Shown piece after piece: positions 1 through 9,836 of a stretch of DNA of 64,000 bases (position 1 is its first letter; each line of letters opens with the position of its first letter). Made by a program: the position numbers and the translations under genes. Under the pieces are notes generated by a model. The model had not been told where the DNA came from and did not search any database. It saw only the letters and a program-made list of their open reading frames with translations. This DNA comes from Pseudomonadota bacterium (GTDB lineage Bacteria > Desulfobacterota > Desulfovibrionia > Desulfovibrionales > Desulfovibrionaceae), in the NCBI GenBank assembly GCA_023460395.1, contig JAEWQB010000004.1, forward strand, positions 1 to 64,000, in the 5' to 3' direction.

Positions 1-601
1 TCGTTGGGATACAAGCCGCCAGCACCCGAAGCGATGCTCCCCCATGGGGGAGCATGCCACTGGCCGCCTCGTCAGGCGGCAGGCAGGACTAACATTGCGG
101 GTGGTACAAACGAATAGGGCAGGTCAAAACTCCTCGTCCTTGGTGTTAGAGTAAGATGGCAGCAGCCACCTAAAAACCGGTATATTGTCCGGCCCCACAG
201 CCGACGAATACCATGCAAAGCAGTGCCTTCCCGCTTGCGATGAGCATGAAACCGGACATCCACACGTCCCTGTTTCACCACCGTTCTCTTCACACACAAC
301 GGCATGCCGATGCAGTGCGTTCTTTTCAGCACAAAGCCCCCCCTCACAACAATCCTTCACGGAAGTAATTTGCAGATTTGGCCCATAAATCAGCCTGTCG
401 GGTAGCGAAAACACGCAATATACCTAAAAGGATGATATGGACATCTCGTTAAAATTTATATAGAAATAGAAGAGGAGGCAGCTACCGCTCCCTTATTTTG
501 AAAAATTTTCCCTCTCCTTAGCACGGGATGACGAGCGCTCTCCCCCATGCGGAATAACTGCCCAAGCACTCTCCGGTTGTGACTACTTTCACGAGGTACA
601 C
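1..601. other. Left intergenic region with two hairpins, no convincing gene
   Basis: No reading frame here has convincing coding character. Positions 34-55 form a perfect 22-base palindrome (arm ATGCTCCCCCA), followed by a second hairpin at 63-80 with a 7-bp stem (GCCGCCT/AGGCGGC). Neither has a clear T-run, so they may be a terminator or processing signal for a gene left of the window. Positions about 420-520 are AT-rich and probably hold the promoter of the regulator that starts at 602, but I could not assign hexamers with confidence. Confidence 0.5.
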
Positions 602-2098
602 ATGAAGGAACTTCGCTACACATTGGGTATGGGTTGCCTGAACGCATGGCTTTGGCTGGTGTTCCGTAGCGGAACACGCGCTCAACCGCTGCTTTTTAAC
701 GATGAATTTGGTCCGCTGTTCGCTGTTCCCCTGTGCGCCGCCTTCTTTCTTATGATTCTGGGCGTGTGCTGGCGCAGTCTGGGCAGACCGGATGTGCTGG
801 CCCGGCTATGGCCCGCCGCCTGCGCCTGCATGATGACTCCGGCGCTGACAGGAATGGGAGTTCCCTTTTTTTCTGGTGGAATAGCAACTCTGGCGACAAG
901 TTGTCTGGCGGGCTTCGGGTTCGCAGTGGGATTCCTCATTCTGGGCACAGCAGTGACCACGCTTTCCCGACCGGGACTGCTTTTTGTGGTTAGCGCGGGC
1001 ATCATCACCAGCCGCGCGCTTATCCTCGGCCTCCTGCTGCTTCCCCCGGAAAGCCTGTTCCTGCTGCCTGTCATTTTCGCCATGTCCGCCAAGCTGCTGC
1101 TTGCCGCACCAACCGCGCGTGACGATTCTGCCAGCGTCCCGGACGCGAACTGGCCTGTCTCAGGAACGCACTGGCGCCTTGTTTCCTTATATATCACAGT
1201 AGGTTTTAGTCTTGGATTGTACTATAGTCTGCTTGCCGCCATGGACCCGTTACTCCCCCGCCCCAAACCGCAGCTTCTCGCCATTGTCACCATTAGTTGC
1301 CTTAGTTCCGCGCTCTGCATTCATTTAGCCCGCCGGGCGTTTATCTGGTGGGCCATCCTGCTGACCGGGCCGCTTCTTGTAGTAGGCTACACCGCATGGC
1401 CCTTAGTAAATCGGGAATCCCCCGCCCTCTCGCTCGACAGCCTGCACTTTGCCTACCCCCTGCTTGCCGTGTACTGCTACACAACCCTGTTCTATGCGGC
1501 CTCACGGGCAAACACGCAGACAGCCAGCAGCCAGCGGCTTATCGGTCTGGGTGGTGGCACGCTGCTGCTTGGAATACTCCTTGGCACCTACGCGCTGCCG
1601 GGTATCAGAACCAGCCTTTCACAGGGCACCACAGTTAATTATCTCTTTGCGTTCCTCGCCTTCACCATCCTGCTTTCCAGCTTTGCCTTCATATCGTTGC
1701 TGGAGCGGCTTGGTTTTTGGAAAAACCGGCAAATGCCCTACCAGCCCGAACCTGCGGGACACGCAGAGTCTGACCAGTCCGGCGTGGAACCGCCGCTTCC
1801 CGCGCACCTTGCCGAATTGCTCCGCGAGGCAGAAGGATCTGATGAGCTGGATAGCAAGCAATACCAAATCATTTTTCGCAACATGGGTCTGACCCGCCAA
1901 CAGACCCTAGTGGCGGCAATGCTAGCGCAAAAGCACGCAGACGCTGATATTTGTGACGAATTGAACATCTCTTCCAGCACGCTTAAAACCCATGTCCGCA
2001 ACATCCTGCGCCGTCTGGGGATTAACAGCCGCCATGAATTGCCGTGGCTGGCCAGCCACGCCCCCCGCACCGCCGCCAGACACCTGCGGGAACAATAA
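602..2098 (+). CDS. LuxR-family transcriptional regulator with polytopic membrane domain
   Basis: A 498-residue protein. About the first 390 residues are a run of roughly ten to twelve hydrophobic segments, resembling an MFS-like or other polytopic membrane domain. The C-terminal part is soluble and ends in a LuxR-type helix-turn-helix at about residues 425-485, seen in the pattern LTRQQTLVAAML followed by SSSTLKTHVRNILRRLG. The layout implies a membrane-anchored transcription factor that reads a signal through its membrane domain and binds DNA from the inner-membrane surface. The ATG at 602 is preceded by GAGG with good spacing. It stands alone: the next gene starts about 120 bases downstream. 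Ligand and targets are unknown. The domain reading is clear from sequence; the function is inferred from architecture. Confidence 0.85.
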   Translation: MKELRYTLGMGCLNAWLWLVFRSGTRAQPLLFNDEFGPLFAVPLCAAFFLMILGVCWRSLGRPDVLARLWPAACACMMTPALTGMGVPFFSGGIATLATSCLAGFGFAVGFLILGTAVTTLSRPGLLFVVSAGIITSRALILGLLLLPPESLFLLPVIFAMSAKLLLAAPTARDDSASVPDANWPVSGTHWRLVSLYITVGFSLGLYYSLLAAMDPLLPRPKPQLLAIVTISCLSSALCIHLARRAFIWWAILLTGPLLVVGYTAWPLVNRESPALSLDSLHFAYPLLAVYCYTTLFYAASRANTQTASSQRLIGLGGGTLLLGILLGTYALPGIRTSLSQGTTVNYLFAFLAFTILLSSFAFISLLERLGFWKNRQMPYQPEPAGHAESDQSGVEPPLPAHLAELLREAEGSDELDSKQYQIIFRNMGLTRQQTLVAAMLAQKHADADICDELNISSSTLKTHVRNILRRLGINSRHELPWLASHAPRTAARHLREQ

Positions 2099-2216
2099 CG
2101 CCCCGTCGGAACTGCCTGCCACGCGGTGCCGCACCACGCAGGAAGCCCCTTTCAATGCTTCCGCAATTTAGGTATACTGCAAGCTCAAACTCGAATTTTC
2201 CTACCGGACACACCAC

Positions 2217-3914
2217 ATGCTGGAATTGCTCAGAATACGGCACTTAGCCCTCATCGACGACGCGGAACTGGAGTTTTCTCCGGGTATGAACGTCCTCACC
2301 GGGGAAACCGGAGCCGGGAAAAGCTTCATCCTCAAGGCGCTTAACTTCCTCACTGGCGACCGCATGAGTCCCGACCTTGTCCGCCCCGGTGCGGAAAAAG
2401 CTCAGGTTGAGGCTCTCTTCGCCCTGCCCAACGAGGATATCGTCATCCGGCGCGAGCTTACCGCCGCCACGGGCCGCAGCCGCCTCTATATCAACGATGC
2501 CCTAAGCTCGCAGGACTCCATACGGGATCTGCGCCCCGCCCTCTTGGTCCACACCAGCCAGCACGGGCAGCAAAAACTGCTGCAACCGGCGTTTCAAGGT
2601 AAAATTCTGGACGACTTTCTGAACAGGCCGGATCTTATTCAACAGCGTGACAGTTTACTCCGCGAACTGCGGGCTTTGGACGCGCAACACGCCGAGTTAC
2701 GCGAGCGCTCCCGCTCATTGGAGGACCGGCGTGAACTGTTGGAATTTCAGCAACGGGAAATCGCCAAAGTCGCACCGGAGCACGGCGAAGAAGAAACGCT
2801 GGAAGCAAAAAAACGGGAACTGCGAAACCAAACCGTGGTGCAGGAAACCATTGATACGGCTCTTTCTCTGCTCGGCGCGGGTGAAAATGGAATTTTAGAT
2901 GGCATGGGGCGTCTGGAGCGCGCATTGGAAGCCCTGCGCCGCGTGATGCCGGACTATGAGGACGATGTAACCCTGCTGGTGGAAAGCCGCCAGAACCTGC
3001 ACGACCTCGCATCCCGCCTGCGCCGCCAACCCCTGAACGGTGATGGAGAGGACCGGCTGGAAGATATAGAATCCCGCCTGTACGCGCTTGCCCAGCTTAA
3101 GCGCAAACTCAAGCGTTCTCTGGATGAAATTGTGGATCTTCAGCAGGAGATTGAAGAGAATCTTTCGTTCCTCGACTCCTGTGCGTTGGACGCCAAACAG
3201 TTGGATAAACGCCGCTACGACTTGCTCCAATCGCTGTCCCGCACAGTGGCGGAACTCAATCCGCTCCGGCGAGAAGCCGGAGATCAGCTTTGTTCCGTTC
3301 TTGAAACGGAGCTACGCGGGTTAGGGTTTTCCGAACACGTCCGGGTGCGATTCGCCTTTCAGCCCGTAGACCTTTATCCCTGTGGCCCGGATAAGCCGGA
3401 TGGGCCGGATAAGCCGGGCGAGCCAAGTGAACCGGGTGAGCCGGGCGGAACAGGCAGACCGGGCAAAACGAGCCTCCCCCCCTGCGTAGAAGACCGCCCG
3501 CACCTGATGTGGATTCCCAACCCCGGTCAGCCAGCCCAGCCGCTGGACAAAATCGCTTCCGGCGGCGAACTCTCCCGTTTTTTGCTGGCTGTGGTGGGCA
3601 TCATGAACCGAAAGGAAACTCCCAGCCTTATTTTCGACGAAGTGGACTCCGGCGTGGGCGGCCTTACGCTGAACCACGTTGCCGATGCTCTGGGCAGACT
3701 GGCAGCACACCAGCAGGTGATACTTATCACCCACTGGCCCCAATTGGCAGCCCGCGCGGCGCGGCACTTTCATGTTCGCAAGGAAGTGCGCGAGGGCAGC
3801 ACGTTTACCCTGTGCCAAACTCTGGACGCCGCTGCTATCCGAGAAGAACTGGCCCGCATGGCGGGTGGTGGGGAACAAGGCGCGGCCATGGCCCGCGAAC
3901 TCCTTCACGCGTAA
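2217..3914 (+). CDS. recN: DNA repair ATPase RecN
   Basis: RecN is an SMC-like ATPase that acts in recombinational repair of double-strand breaks. The 565 residues begin with the usual RecN start and a Walker A motif GETGAGKS at residues 29-36. A coiled-coil arm fills about 150-370. The ABC signature ASGGELSRFLLA (about 448-459) and Walker B with D-loop (LIFDEVDSGVGG, about 475) follow, so both ATPase half-sites are intact. Length fits the family. Odd feature: residues about 388-420 are a Gly/Pro/Glu-rich stretch of GPDKP- and GEP-type repeats between arm and signature. The start is at the family-typical N-terminus although the ribosome site is weak. The following gene begins 82 bases downstream on the same strand. 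Confidence 0.95.
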   Translation: MLELLRIRHLALIDDAELEFSPGMNVLTGETGAGKSFILKALNFLTGDRMSPDLVRPGAEKAQVEALFALPNEDIVIRRELTAATGRSRLYINDALSSQDSIRDLRPALLVHTSQHGQQKLLQPAFQGKILDDFLNRPDLIQQRDSLLRELRALDAQHAELRERSRSLEDRRELLEFQQREIAKVAPEHGEEETLEAKKRELRNQTVVQETIDTALSLLGAGENGILDGMGRLERALEALRRVMPDYEDDVTLLVESRQNLHDLASRLRRQPLNGDGEDRLEDIESRLYALAQLKRKLKRSLDEIVDLQQEIEENLSFLDSCALDAKQLDKRRYDLLQSLSRTVAELNPLRREAGDQLCSVLETELRGLGFSEHVRVRFAFQPVDLYPCGPDKPDGPDKPGEPSEPGEPGGTGRPGKTSLPPCVEDRPHLMWIPNPGQPAQPLDKIASGGELSRFLLAVVGIMNRKETPSLIFDEVDSGVGGLTLNHVADALGRLAAHQQVILITHWPQLAARAARHFHVRKEVREGSTFTLCQTLDAAAIREELARMAGGGEQGAAMARELLHA

Positions 3915-3996
3915 TTTCCGACTAACCCGCTTGCACGACCGTTCATTTTCCCCCATAGTGTTCGGGATGTTTCATCACCTCTACCCGTAACACACT

Positions 3997-5565
3997 ATGC
4001 ATACGCCCTCTCCTCCTGACGACGCGTCAACCGCCCTATCCCCGCAACAACGCCTTGCGGCCTACTGGAACGCCCTTAAAGAACAGCGGGCACGCAAAAG
4101 CGTTCGGGAAGTGCTGGAGCGGGAAGTGCTGCACTGCGTTATCGCGACCAACCGGGACCGCATAGACGAATACCCCCTGCTCACGCCCCAACGGCAGACT
4201 ATTATCGATTTTCTGGGGGTCCGTGGCGCGGCAGACCCTCTCCACCCCCTGCTTGCCACGCCGATGGCGCTGTTTTTTAATCTCCTCAGCCGGTACGGAA
4301 GTTGTCTGGAAGCGGAAGATGCCGCAGGCGCGGAGCGTGAGGCTCCAGCTCTACTAAATCAGGAAGCTTTGCTGCTAAAGATGATACAGGGCACGGTGTA
4401 CGCCACCGCGCTAACTGTGGATAACTTCAGCGAGGTGCTCATTCGCCACTACGGGGAAGAGGCTCTGGGGCCAATTGACCATATTATGGAAGAGGTGGAA
4501 CTGGGCGAGCGGTTCTGGAAAGAGCATTTTGAACACTTTATCAGTACGCTTGCAGACCGGGCCTACCGGGAGATTACCGCCAACCAGCAATATACCGTGC
4601 GCCGGGACCGCTCACAGATTGTCATTCGCTTCGACTTCGACGACATTCTCGCCCGCCTGAAGCGGACAGACAAAACCGTGGAGAAAACCCGCGCGCAAAC
4701 CGCTTATGCCCAGAGCGGCACCGATACGCAAGCCCGCGCGGCTCACGAACGCTTCACCCAGTACATGCTGCAATTAGCCCAGCAGCCGGGATATTTCTTT
4801 TCCGCTTCCGATCTGCCCCACGTGGCGCGTATCGTTTGCATGGACCCCGTGAGCGCGGCCTTACCCGAAGCGCTCCACCGCCTGAACCGCCCGGCCCCCG
4901 ATCAGCCGGTAGCGGAGGAAATGAGCGGCGCACAAGCCCGTTTTGTTGTGGAACAAGCCACCCTAATGGCCTGCGCGGCAGCCATAAGCCTCCACCTCAT
5001 GCGTGCGGATTTTCAAAAATCCCTTAGCTCATTTGAAAGCCGGGAAGCGGCGTTGATTATGAAACAGTTGGGAGTGTTCAGCCTTGCTGGCATCGGGCAG
5101 GCGTTTTTTTCCATGCTGGAGTTCCAGTTTATCGCCATTATCCGGCAACGCGCGGGAGACGACATTGGCAAAATGCAGATACGCTCCACCCGGCTCCGCC
5201 GCGTTGGAGAAAATGCAATTGCCCCCCTTGATGCGCTGGGGCTTAACCGCATCCACCGGAACAAACTATGGGTGCGCGACCCGGACAACTCCAGCCAGTT
5301 GCTTTTCGCGCAGCAAAACCTGACCCAGCTTACAAAGCTCGTGGATATCATGCAGCTTTCTCCACAACTCCAGCAGGCCCTGCTCGTGCTGTGGCGGCAG
5401 GCAGAGTATAAGATTACACTCGCCATCCACCTGAATCTGGATTTGCTATCCCGCACCACGACCAACCTGAATCAGCGATTGGGGGAAATTTTCCTGCGCT
5501 TTGGCACGTTGGGGCCGGGGCAGGGTTCCAAACCACGCAATGCACACCACCCCGCCCCGCAATAG
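3997..5565 (+). CDS. Conserved-looking hypothetical protein, 522 aa
   Basis: I do not recognise this family. The 522-residue protein has no signal peptide, no obvious membrane segment and no nucleotide-binding motif. It is mostly helical by composition, with a charged middle (about residues 190-260: arginine/aspartate rich, RRDRSQIVIRFDFDDIL) and a long helical C-terminal half with LQQALLVLWRQAEYK near residue 465. Codon use and length argue that it is real, and it runs in the same direction 82 bases behind recN, so the two could be co-transcribed. The downstream neighbour rnr is convergent and ends 45 bases away. No function is proposed. Confidence 0.75.
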   Translation: MHTPSPPDDASTALSPQQRLAAYWNALKEQRARKSVREVLEREVLHCVIATNRDRIDEYPLLTPQRQTIIDFLGVRGAADPLHPLLATPMALFFNLLSRYGSCLEAEDAAGAEREAPALLNQEALLLKMIQGTVYATALTVDNFSEVLIRHYGEEALGPIDHIMEEVELGERFWKEHFEHFISTLADRAYREITANQQYTVRRDRSQIVIRFDFDDILARLKRTDKTVEKTRAQTAYAQSGTDTQARAAHERFTQYMLQLAQQPGYFFSASDLPHVARIVCMDPVSAALPEALHRLNRPAPDQPVAEEMSGAQARFVVEQATLMACAAAISLHLMRADFQKSLSSFESREAALIMKQLGVFSLAGIGQAFFSMLEFQFIAIIRQRAGDDIGKMQIRSTRLRRVGENAIAPLDALGLNRIHRNKLWVRDPDNSSQLLFAQQNLTQLTKLVDIMQLSPQLQQALLVLWRQAEYKITLAIHLNLDLLSRTTTNLNQRLGEIFLRFGTLGPGQGSKPRNAHHPAPQ

Positions 5566-5610
5566 CTACCGCAGCACACCCGCGATTCTGGGGCTTTTCG
5601 CAAGGGAACG

Positions 5611-7767
5611 CTAGGCTGCGCTCCCCTCGCGCAGCACGAAGTTGATCTCCAGCCGGGAAAAATTCACTTCTGAAAGCCGGACAGCCACTTTTTGCCCCAA
5701 ACGGAAGCACCGCCCCGTCCGTTCGCCCAAAAGCTCCTGCCGTTCCGGGAAATACCCGTAATAGTCATCGTCCACAGTGGAAATGCGCACCAGTCCTTCG
5801 GCCATCACCTCTTCAAGCTCCACCCAGAAGCCGAAGTCTGTCACGCCATTGATTACCGCAGTGAAGGGTTCTCCCACCCGATCACGCATGAACAGCGCAG
5901 TGAGGCGTTTGAGAATTTCCCGCTCCGCATCCATGCCTTTCCGTTCACGGGTGCTCAGATGGTCCGCTAGCTGCTGAAGCGCGCCAAGGCTGGGCACCAC
6001 GTCAAACCCCGCCACCTTCAAAACATGCTTGAGCGCCCGGTGCACCACTAAATCCGCGTACCGACGGATGGGTGACGTGAAATGGCAATAGCATTCGGAA
6101 GCAAGGCCAAAGTGCCCTTCGTGCTCCGGGGTATAGGTGGCCTGCATCATGGTGCGCAGAGTAAGCCGGTTTACCACAAATTCCTGCGGGGTGCCTGCGG
6201 CAGCGCGGAGAATGTGTTGCAGGGCGGAAGGAGAGGGAACTGCGGGCACCTGCTCCGCCATGTCGGTCCGGTGCAGGGTGCGAAACAGACCCACCAATTT
6301 TTCCGCATCCGGGTCCGGGTGCGAACGGTACAGGAACGGAACCTTGTGTTCGGTAAGAAACCGGGCCACAGCCTCGTTGGCTGCTATCATGAACTCCTCA
6401 ATCATCTGATGCGAGAAGTGCCGTTCTCTGCGAACGATATCCGCCGGTTCACCATACACATTGAACGTCACACCCGCTTCCGGCAGATCAAAATCCAAGC
6501 TGCCCCGTTCCGAGCGCTTGGCCTTGAGCAAATGCGCCAGATCCGACGCGCCTTCCAGCATGGGAAGCACCGGCTCCAGCACCTTGCGGGCCTGAGGGTC
6601 GTTACCTTCCAGCGCGGCGTGGACTTGCTCGTAGGTCAGCCGCGCCTTGCTTTCAATAACTGCGGGATAGAACTTAGACTTGCCGTAGTCGCCGCTGGCA
6701 TAAAAATATGTTTCCGCAACCATGACCAGCCGGGGAACCCGCGGATTCAAACTACACAGCCCGTTGGAAAGCGCTTCTGGAAACATAGGCTCCACAGACT
6801 GGGGGAAATAATACGAGTTGGCACGTTCCCCCGCCTCTTCATCCAAAGCGGAACCAAGCCGCACGTAGTGGCTCACATCGGCAATAGCTACCCATAGCCT
6901 ATAGCCGTCGCCCTGCGCTTCCACATAAATCGCGTCGTCAAAGTCTTTGGCGGTTTCCCCATCTATGGTCACAAAGCCTATATGGCGCAAATCCACCCGG
7001 TCCGAAAAATCTTTCTCATCCGGGACGGCGGGAAGCGCGGCGGCTTCTTCCAGCACAGAAGGTGGGAAGGCCATGGGAATGTCGTTATTCAGCTTCACCA
7101 ACCGTTCCTGCACAGCAGCGGATTCCTCGTTCCCAAGGCTTTCCAGCATCACTGCGTTCCATAGGCCGTCCTCTACCATCTCTTCAGGGCGAACCACCAG
7201 AAGTTCTCCCTTATTGAGTTTACCGGCTGCGCCCTTGCCGCCGCTTACCATAAGCGAAATGCGTATGCGCGGATCTGTGGGACGGCACAACGAACTGCTA
7301 CCCATGCGCCGCACCACGCGGCAGGTGAGCGTTTCGTGCGCCCGCTCAAGCACCCGCACGATCCGGCCCTCCACATTTTTGCCGTGTCTGCCGGGCAGCA
7401 AAGCCACGACCACCCGGTCGCCATGCATAGCGTTGCCCATGGATTGCGGTGCCACAAAAACATCACCGCGCCGTTTATCTTCAGGGAGCACAAAGCCCAC
7501 GCCCGAACGCTGCACTTCCAATACGCCGGTGACCATTTTGAGTTGGTCAGCCAGCCCCCACGCACCACCACGCAGCCGTAAAATCCGGCCTCGTGCCGTT
7601 AGTCCTTCAAGGTGCTCTTCCAAGGCCCGCTTCCAGCGCTTTGACACATTTGCCATCCGCAGCAGAGCGTCCAACTTCATGGGGCGGCCCGCGTCCTTCA
7701 ACAATCCCAAAACATCGTTTGCTGAAAGCGCAAACTCTGCGGTCGTACTTTTTTTTGATTTTGCCAT
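5611..7767 (-). CDS. rnr: Ribonuclease R (RNase II/R family 3'-5' exoribonuclease)
   Basis: RNase R degrades structured RNA 3' to 5' in the cytoplasm. The 718-residue protein has an N-terminal helix-turn-helix segment (about 10-75), cold-shock domains (about 80-240), the RNB catalytic domain with the signature DGETAKDFDDAI (about 280), and a C-terminal S1 RNA-binding domain (about 620-705, containing NGVTDFGFWVELEE). The active-site aspartates in the DFDDA motif are present. The start at 7767 (MAKSKKSTT) is chosen because AAAGGA precedes it with proper spacing; an in-frame upstream extension to 7881 lies inside lpxK. It begins 5 bases after the lpxK stop, so the two form an operon transcribed leftward. 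Confidence 0.95.
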   Translation of the reverse strand: MAKSKKSTTAEFALSANDVLGLLKDAGRPMKLDALLRMANVSKRWKRALEEHLEGLTARGRILRLRGGAWGLADQLKMVTGVLEVQRSGVGFVLPEDKRRGDVFVAPQSMGNAMHGDRVVVALLPGRHGKNVEGRIVRVLERAHETLTCRVVRRMGSSSLCRPTDPRIRISLMVSGGKGAAGKLNKGELLVVRPEEMVEDGLWNAVMLESLGNEESAAVQERLVKLNNDIPMAFPPSVLEEAAALPAVPDEKDFSDRVDLRHIGFVTIDGETAKDFDDAIYVEAQGDGYRLWVAIADVSHYVRLGSALDEEAGERANSYYFPQSVEPMFPEALSNGLCSLNPRVPRLVMVAETYFYASGDYGKSKFYPAVIESKARLTYEQVHAALEGNDPQARKVLEPVLPMLEGASDLAHLLKAKRSERGSLDFDLPEAGVTFNVYGEPADIVRRERHFSHQMIEEFMIAANEAVARFLTEHKVPFLYRSHPDPDAEKLVGLFRTLHRTDMAEQVPAVPSPSALQHILRAAAGTPQEFVVNRLTLRTMMQATYTPEHEGHFGLASECYCHFTSPIRRYADLVVHRALKHVLKVAGFDVVPSLGALQQLADHLSTRERKGMDAEREILKRLTALFMRDRVGEPFTAVINGVTDFGFWVELEEVMAEGLVRISTVDDDYYGYFPERQELLGERTGRCFRLGQKVAVRLSEVNFSRLEINFVLREGSAA

Positions 7768-7772
7768 ATATT

Positions 7773-8915
7773 TTATCCTTTCGTGCGGGCCAATGCCCGC
7801 CAAGACGCTTCCCACCACTGGAGAAACGTCCCGGTATATTTCCATGCGGGGCCAAACCGCGTTTCCAGCCGAAAGGTCCACACATTCCTGCGGCAGGACT
7901 CCGGCAGCCGGGCCACTTTCACAGCATCTTTGGGTGTGCAGACCAGCGGCATTCCTCCGGCGACCATGCGATGTATATCTTCCGCCACATATGTATGGTG
8001 GTCTATGAAAACATGATGACGCGCTGGCGGCACGCCGAAAAATTCTGTTACCGTTTCCGAAACCTGTTCAGGGCACCCTACTCCACTAAACAACACATAG
8101 CCCGAAGCGGCAAGCTCCTGCGGCGAAATGTCACATAATCCGCCCGAAATTTCTTGCGCATTCCGCCCCTCCCGCTGCCCAACAGACCTGCCCGGCGGAA
8201 CGTCGCCTACCCGGTGCAGCTCTGAAGGATAAAGAGAAAAACTAAAAACCGGGGTGTCCCACCGCCCCAGCCGGTGCTGAACGGCCTGTTCCAACGCGGC
8301 AACGTCTTTGGGCGCCACCTTGATGAGAAACGCGTGCGCCCGCGTAAGCGCAGACGCGCTCTCGCGCCATGACCCGGCAGGGATAACGCGGTTCCATTCT
8401 GTGGTCAGGTCTTGCGGGGTAAGCAGCACCAGATCTACATCACGCTGAATAGCCAAATGCTGAAACGCGTCATCCAGCACGTACAAATCCGGGCATATGG
8501 TCTGCTCCACCACGGCTGCCGCGCGGCTGCGCACAGGGTCCACCACCACCTGTGCCTGCGGGTGCTGCTGTGCCAGCATAAGCGGCTCGTCACCAGCTTC
8601 TTCCACGGGACTTTCCGGTGAGACGAAGTAGGGCAAATGCGGGGGATGCGCCTTGTAACCGCGTGTCAGCAACACGGTACGCAGCCCCGCTCCGTCACAC
8701 TGCGCAGCGGCCCAGTCCAGCAGCCAGTGTGCCACAGGCGTCTTTCCGCTGCCACCCCATCCAATATTTCCGATGGAAACAACAGGAGCGCAAGGACGAA
8801 AGGGGGAGCAATGCCGCTCATACCGTGCCCGACGCAGAGCCATGGCTCCGGCATATGCCTGACCAAGAGGCCAAAGAAGGGGGTAAAGAGCGCGTTGCGC
8901 GGGAAGGGAGGACAT
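7773..8915 (-). CDS. lpxK: Tetraacyldisaccharide 4'-kinase (lipid A biosynthesis)
   Basis: LpxK phosphorylates the 4'-position of the lipid A disaccharide precursor at the inner membrane. The 380-residue protein has an N-terminal hydrophobic patch and the family P-loop at residues 48-60 (IGNIGWGGSGKTP), followed by DDAFQHLAIQRDVDLVLL, a typical LpxK segment. The start at 8915 is preceded by GGAG six bases upstream; the frame stays open to 9050 but without a better site. Compared with E. coli LpxK (328 residues) it is longer, with an insertion around residues 225-260 that is rich in Gly/Arg/Gln. It is followed 5 bases later by rnr. Lipid A genes lpxI, lpxA and lpxD lie elsewhere in this window, so this is a separate lipid A locus. 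Confidence 0.93.
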   Translation of the reverse strand: MSSLPAQRALYPLLWPLGQAYAGAMALRRARYERHCSPFRPCAPVVSIGNIGWGGSGKTPVAHWLLDWAAAQCDGAGLRTVLLTRGYKAHPPHLPYFVSPESPVEEAGDEPLMLAQQHPQAQVVVDPVRSRAAAVVEQTICPDLYVLDDAFQHLAIQRDVDLVLLTPQDLTTEWNRVIPAGSWRESASALTRAHAFLIKVAPKDVAALEQAVQHRLGRWDTPVFSFSLYPSELHRVGDVPPGRSVGQREGRNAQEISGGLCDISPQELAASGYVLFSGVGCPEQVSETVTEFFGVPPARHHVFIDHHTYVAEDIHRMVAGGMPLVCTPKDAVKVARLPESCRRNVWTFRLETRFGPAWKYTGTFLQWWEASWRALARTKG

Positions 8916-9098
8916 GCGGTTCTCCGGGATGGCGGGACAAGTGACGCGCAGGACGCATCGGAAGCGGAAAACTACCGGCGGGCAAGCAAAAATAGAGAGG
9001 CCGACATCTCCCCGCGGGGAGGCAAAACTCCGGTCCGGCACATCCGCCACGGCTACCGGAGCAGCAAAATGTCTGTACCAGCGGTATTCGCAGATAAA

Positions 9099-9120
9099 GG
9101 GGGGAGCGAAGGCTCCCCCC
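9099..9120 (-). terminator. Rho-independent terminator of the BI-1 family gene
   Basis: A 9-bp perfect stem (GGGGGGAGC at 9099-9107 with GCTCCCCCC at 9112-9120) closes on a 4-base loop. Read on the minus strand it lies 9 bases past the stop of the gene at 9129 and is followed by TTTATC. Confidence 0.8.
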
Positions 9121-9128
9121 TGTCATGA

Positions 9129-9836
9129 CTAATCGCGGGAGCCGCCCATAAGGCGCAGCAGGAACAGGAACAGGTTAATGAAGTCCAGATACAGCGTCAG
9201 GGCACCCAAAATCGCGCCACGCCGAACAGCGGTGGCATCGTTAGCGGGCATGGTTTCTCCCATGTACCGCAGCTTCTGGCTGTCGTAGGCGGTAAGCCCG
9301 GTGAAGACGATAACGCCGATAACGCTAATCGCCATCTCCATGGCAGAGCTGCCCACAAACATATTGATGACCATAGCGATGATGATGCCGAACACCCCCA
9401 TCATCATAAACTGGCCCATTCCCGTCAGGTCGCGCTTCGTGGTCATGCCGTACAGCGACATAGCCGCGAACATACCCGCTGCCGTGAAGAAGGCCGAAAA
9501 AATGGTGCTCTGCGCGTAGACCAACAAAATGGCCGACAGGGTCACCCCGTTCAACGCACTGTAGAGCAAGAACAGGCCCGTGGCAGCCGAAGCGGAAAGC
9601 TTATTAATGCGTGCGCTGAGGTAAAAGACCAGCCCGATCTGCGCCACAAACAGCAGCAGAAACACGAACATATTGCTGAAAATCAGGTTCAGCATAGTTG
9701 GGCTGGCTGCCACAGCCAGCGCAGTCACTGCGGTAACGGCAAGACCGGCGGTCATCCAGCCGTACACACCACGCATGAACGTATTGACTATTTCCGCCCG
9801 GCGCGCTTGCGGCGCGCTCATGGTTCTTCCTAGCAT
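9129..9836 (-). CDS. Bax inhibitor-1 / YccA family membrane protein
   Basis: The 235-residue protein is an inner-membrane protein with about seven hydrophobic helices, and it matches the BI-1/YccA family (UPF0005): an N-terminal cytoplasmic segment, the run TAYDSQKLRYMG near residue 185, and a final helix LYLDFINLFLFLLRLMG. E. coli relatives interact with FtsH (YccA) or act in membrane homeostasis, but the exact role here is unknown. The start at 9836 follows GGAGG six bases upstream; a second ATG (9821) is in frame but has no site of its own. A strong terminator follows the gene. It is divergent from the response regulator at 10074. Confidence 0.9.
   Translation of the reverse strand: MLGRTMSAPQARRAEIVNTFMRGVYGWMTAGLAVTAVTALAVAASPTMLNLIFSNMFVFLLLFVAQIGLVFYLSARINKLSASAATGLFLLYSALNGVTLSAILLVYAQSTIFSAFFTAAGMFAAMSLYGMTTKRDLTGMGQFMMMGVFGIIIAMVINMFVGSSAMEMAISVIGVIVFTGLTAYDSQKLRYMGETMPANDATAVRRGAILGALTLYLDFINLFLFLLRLMGGSRD

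Noticed and set aside
124..414. A 96-codon cysteine-rich minus-strand frame starting at GTG 414
   Set aside because: Weak ribosome site, no recognisable motif, mixed codon use and an overlapping alternative frame; not enough to call a gene.
6947..8008. A 353-codon plus-strand frame antisense to rnr and lpxK
   Set aside because: Ser/Arg-rich shadow translation; both genes on the other strand have clear family motifs.
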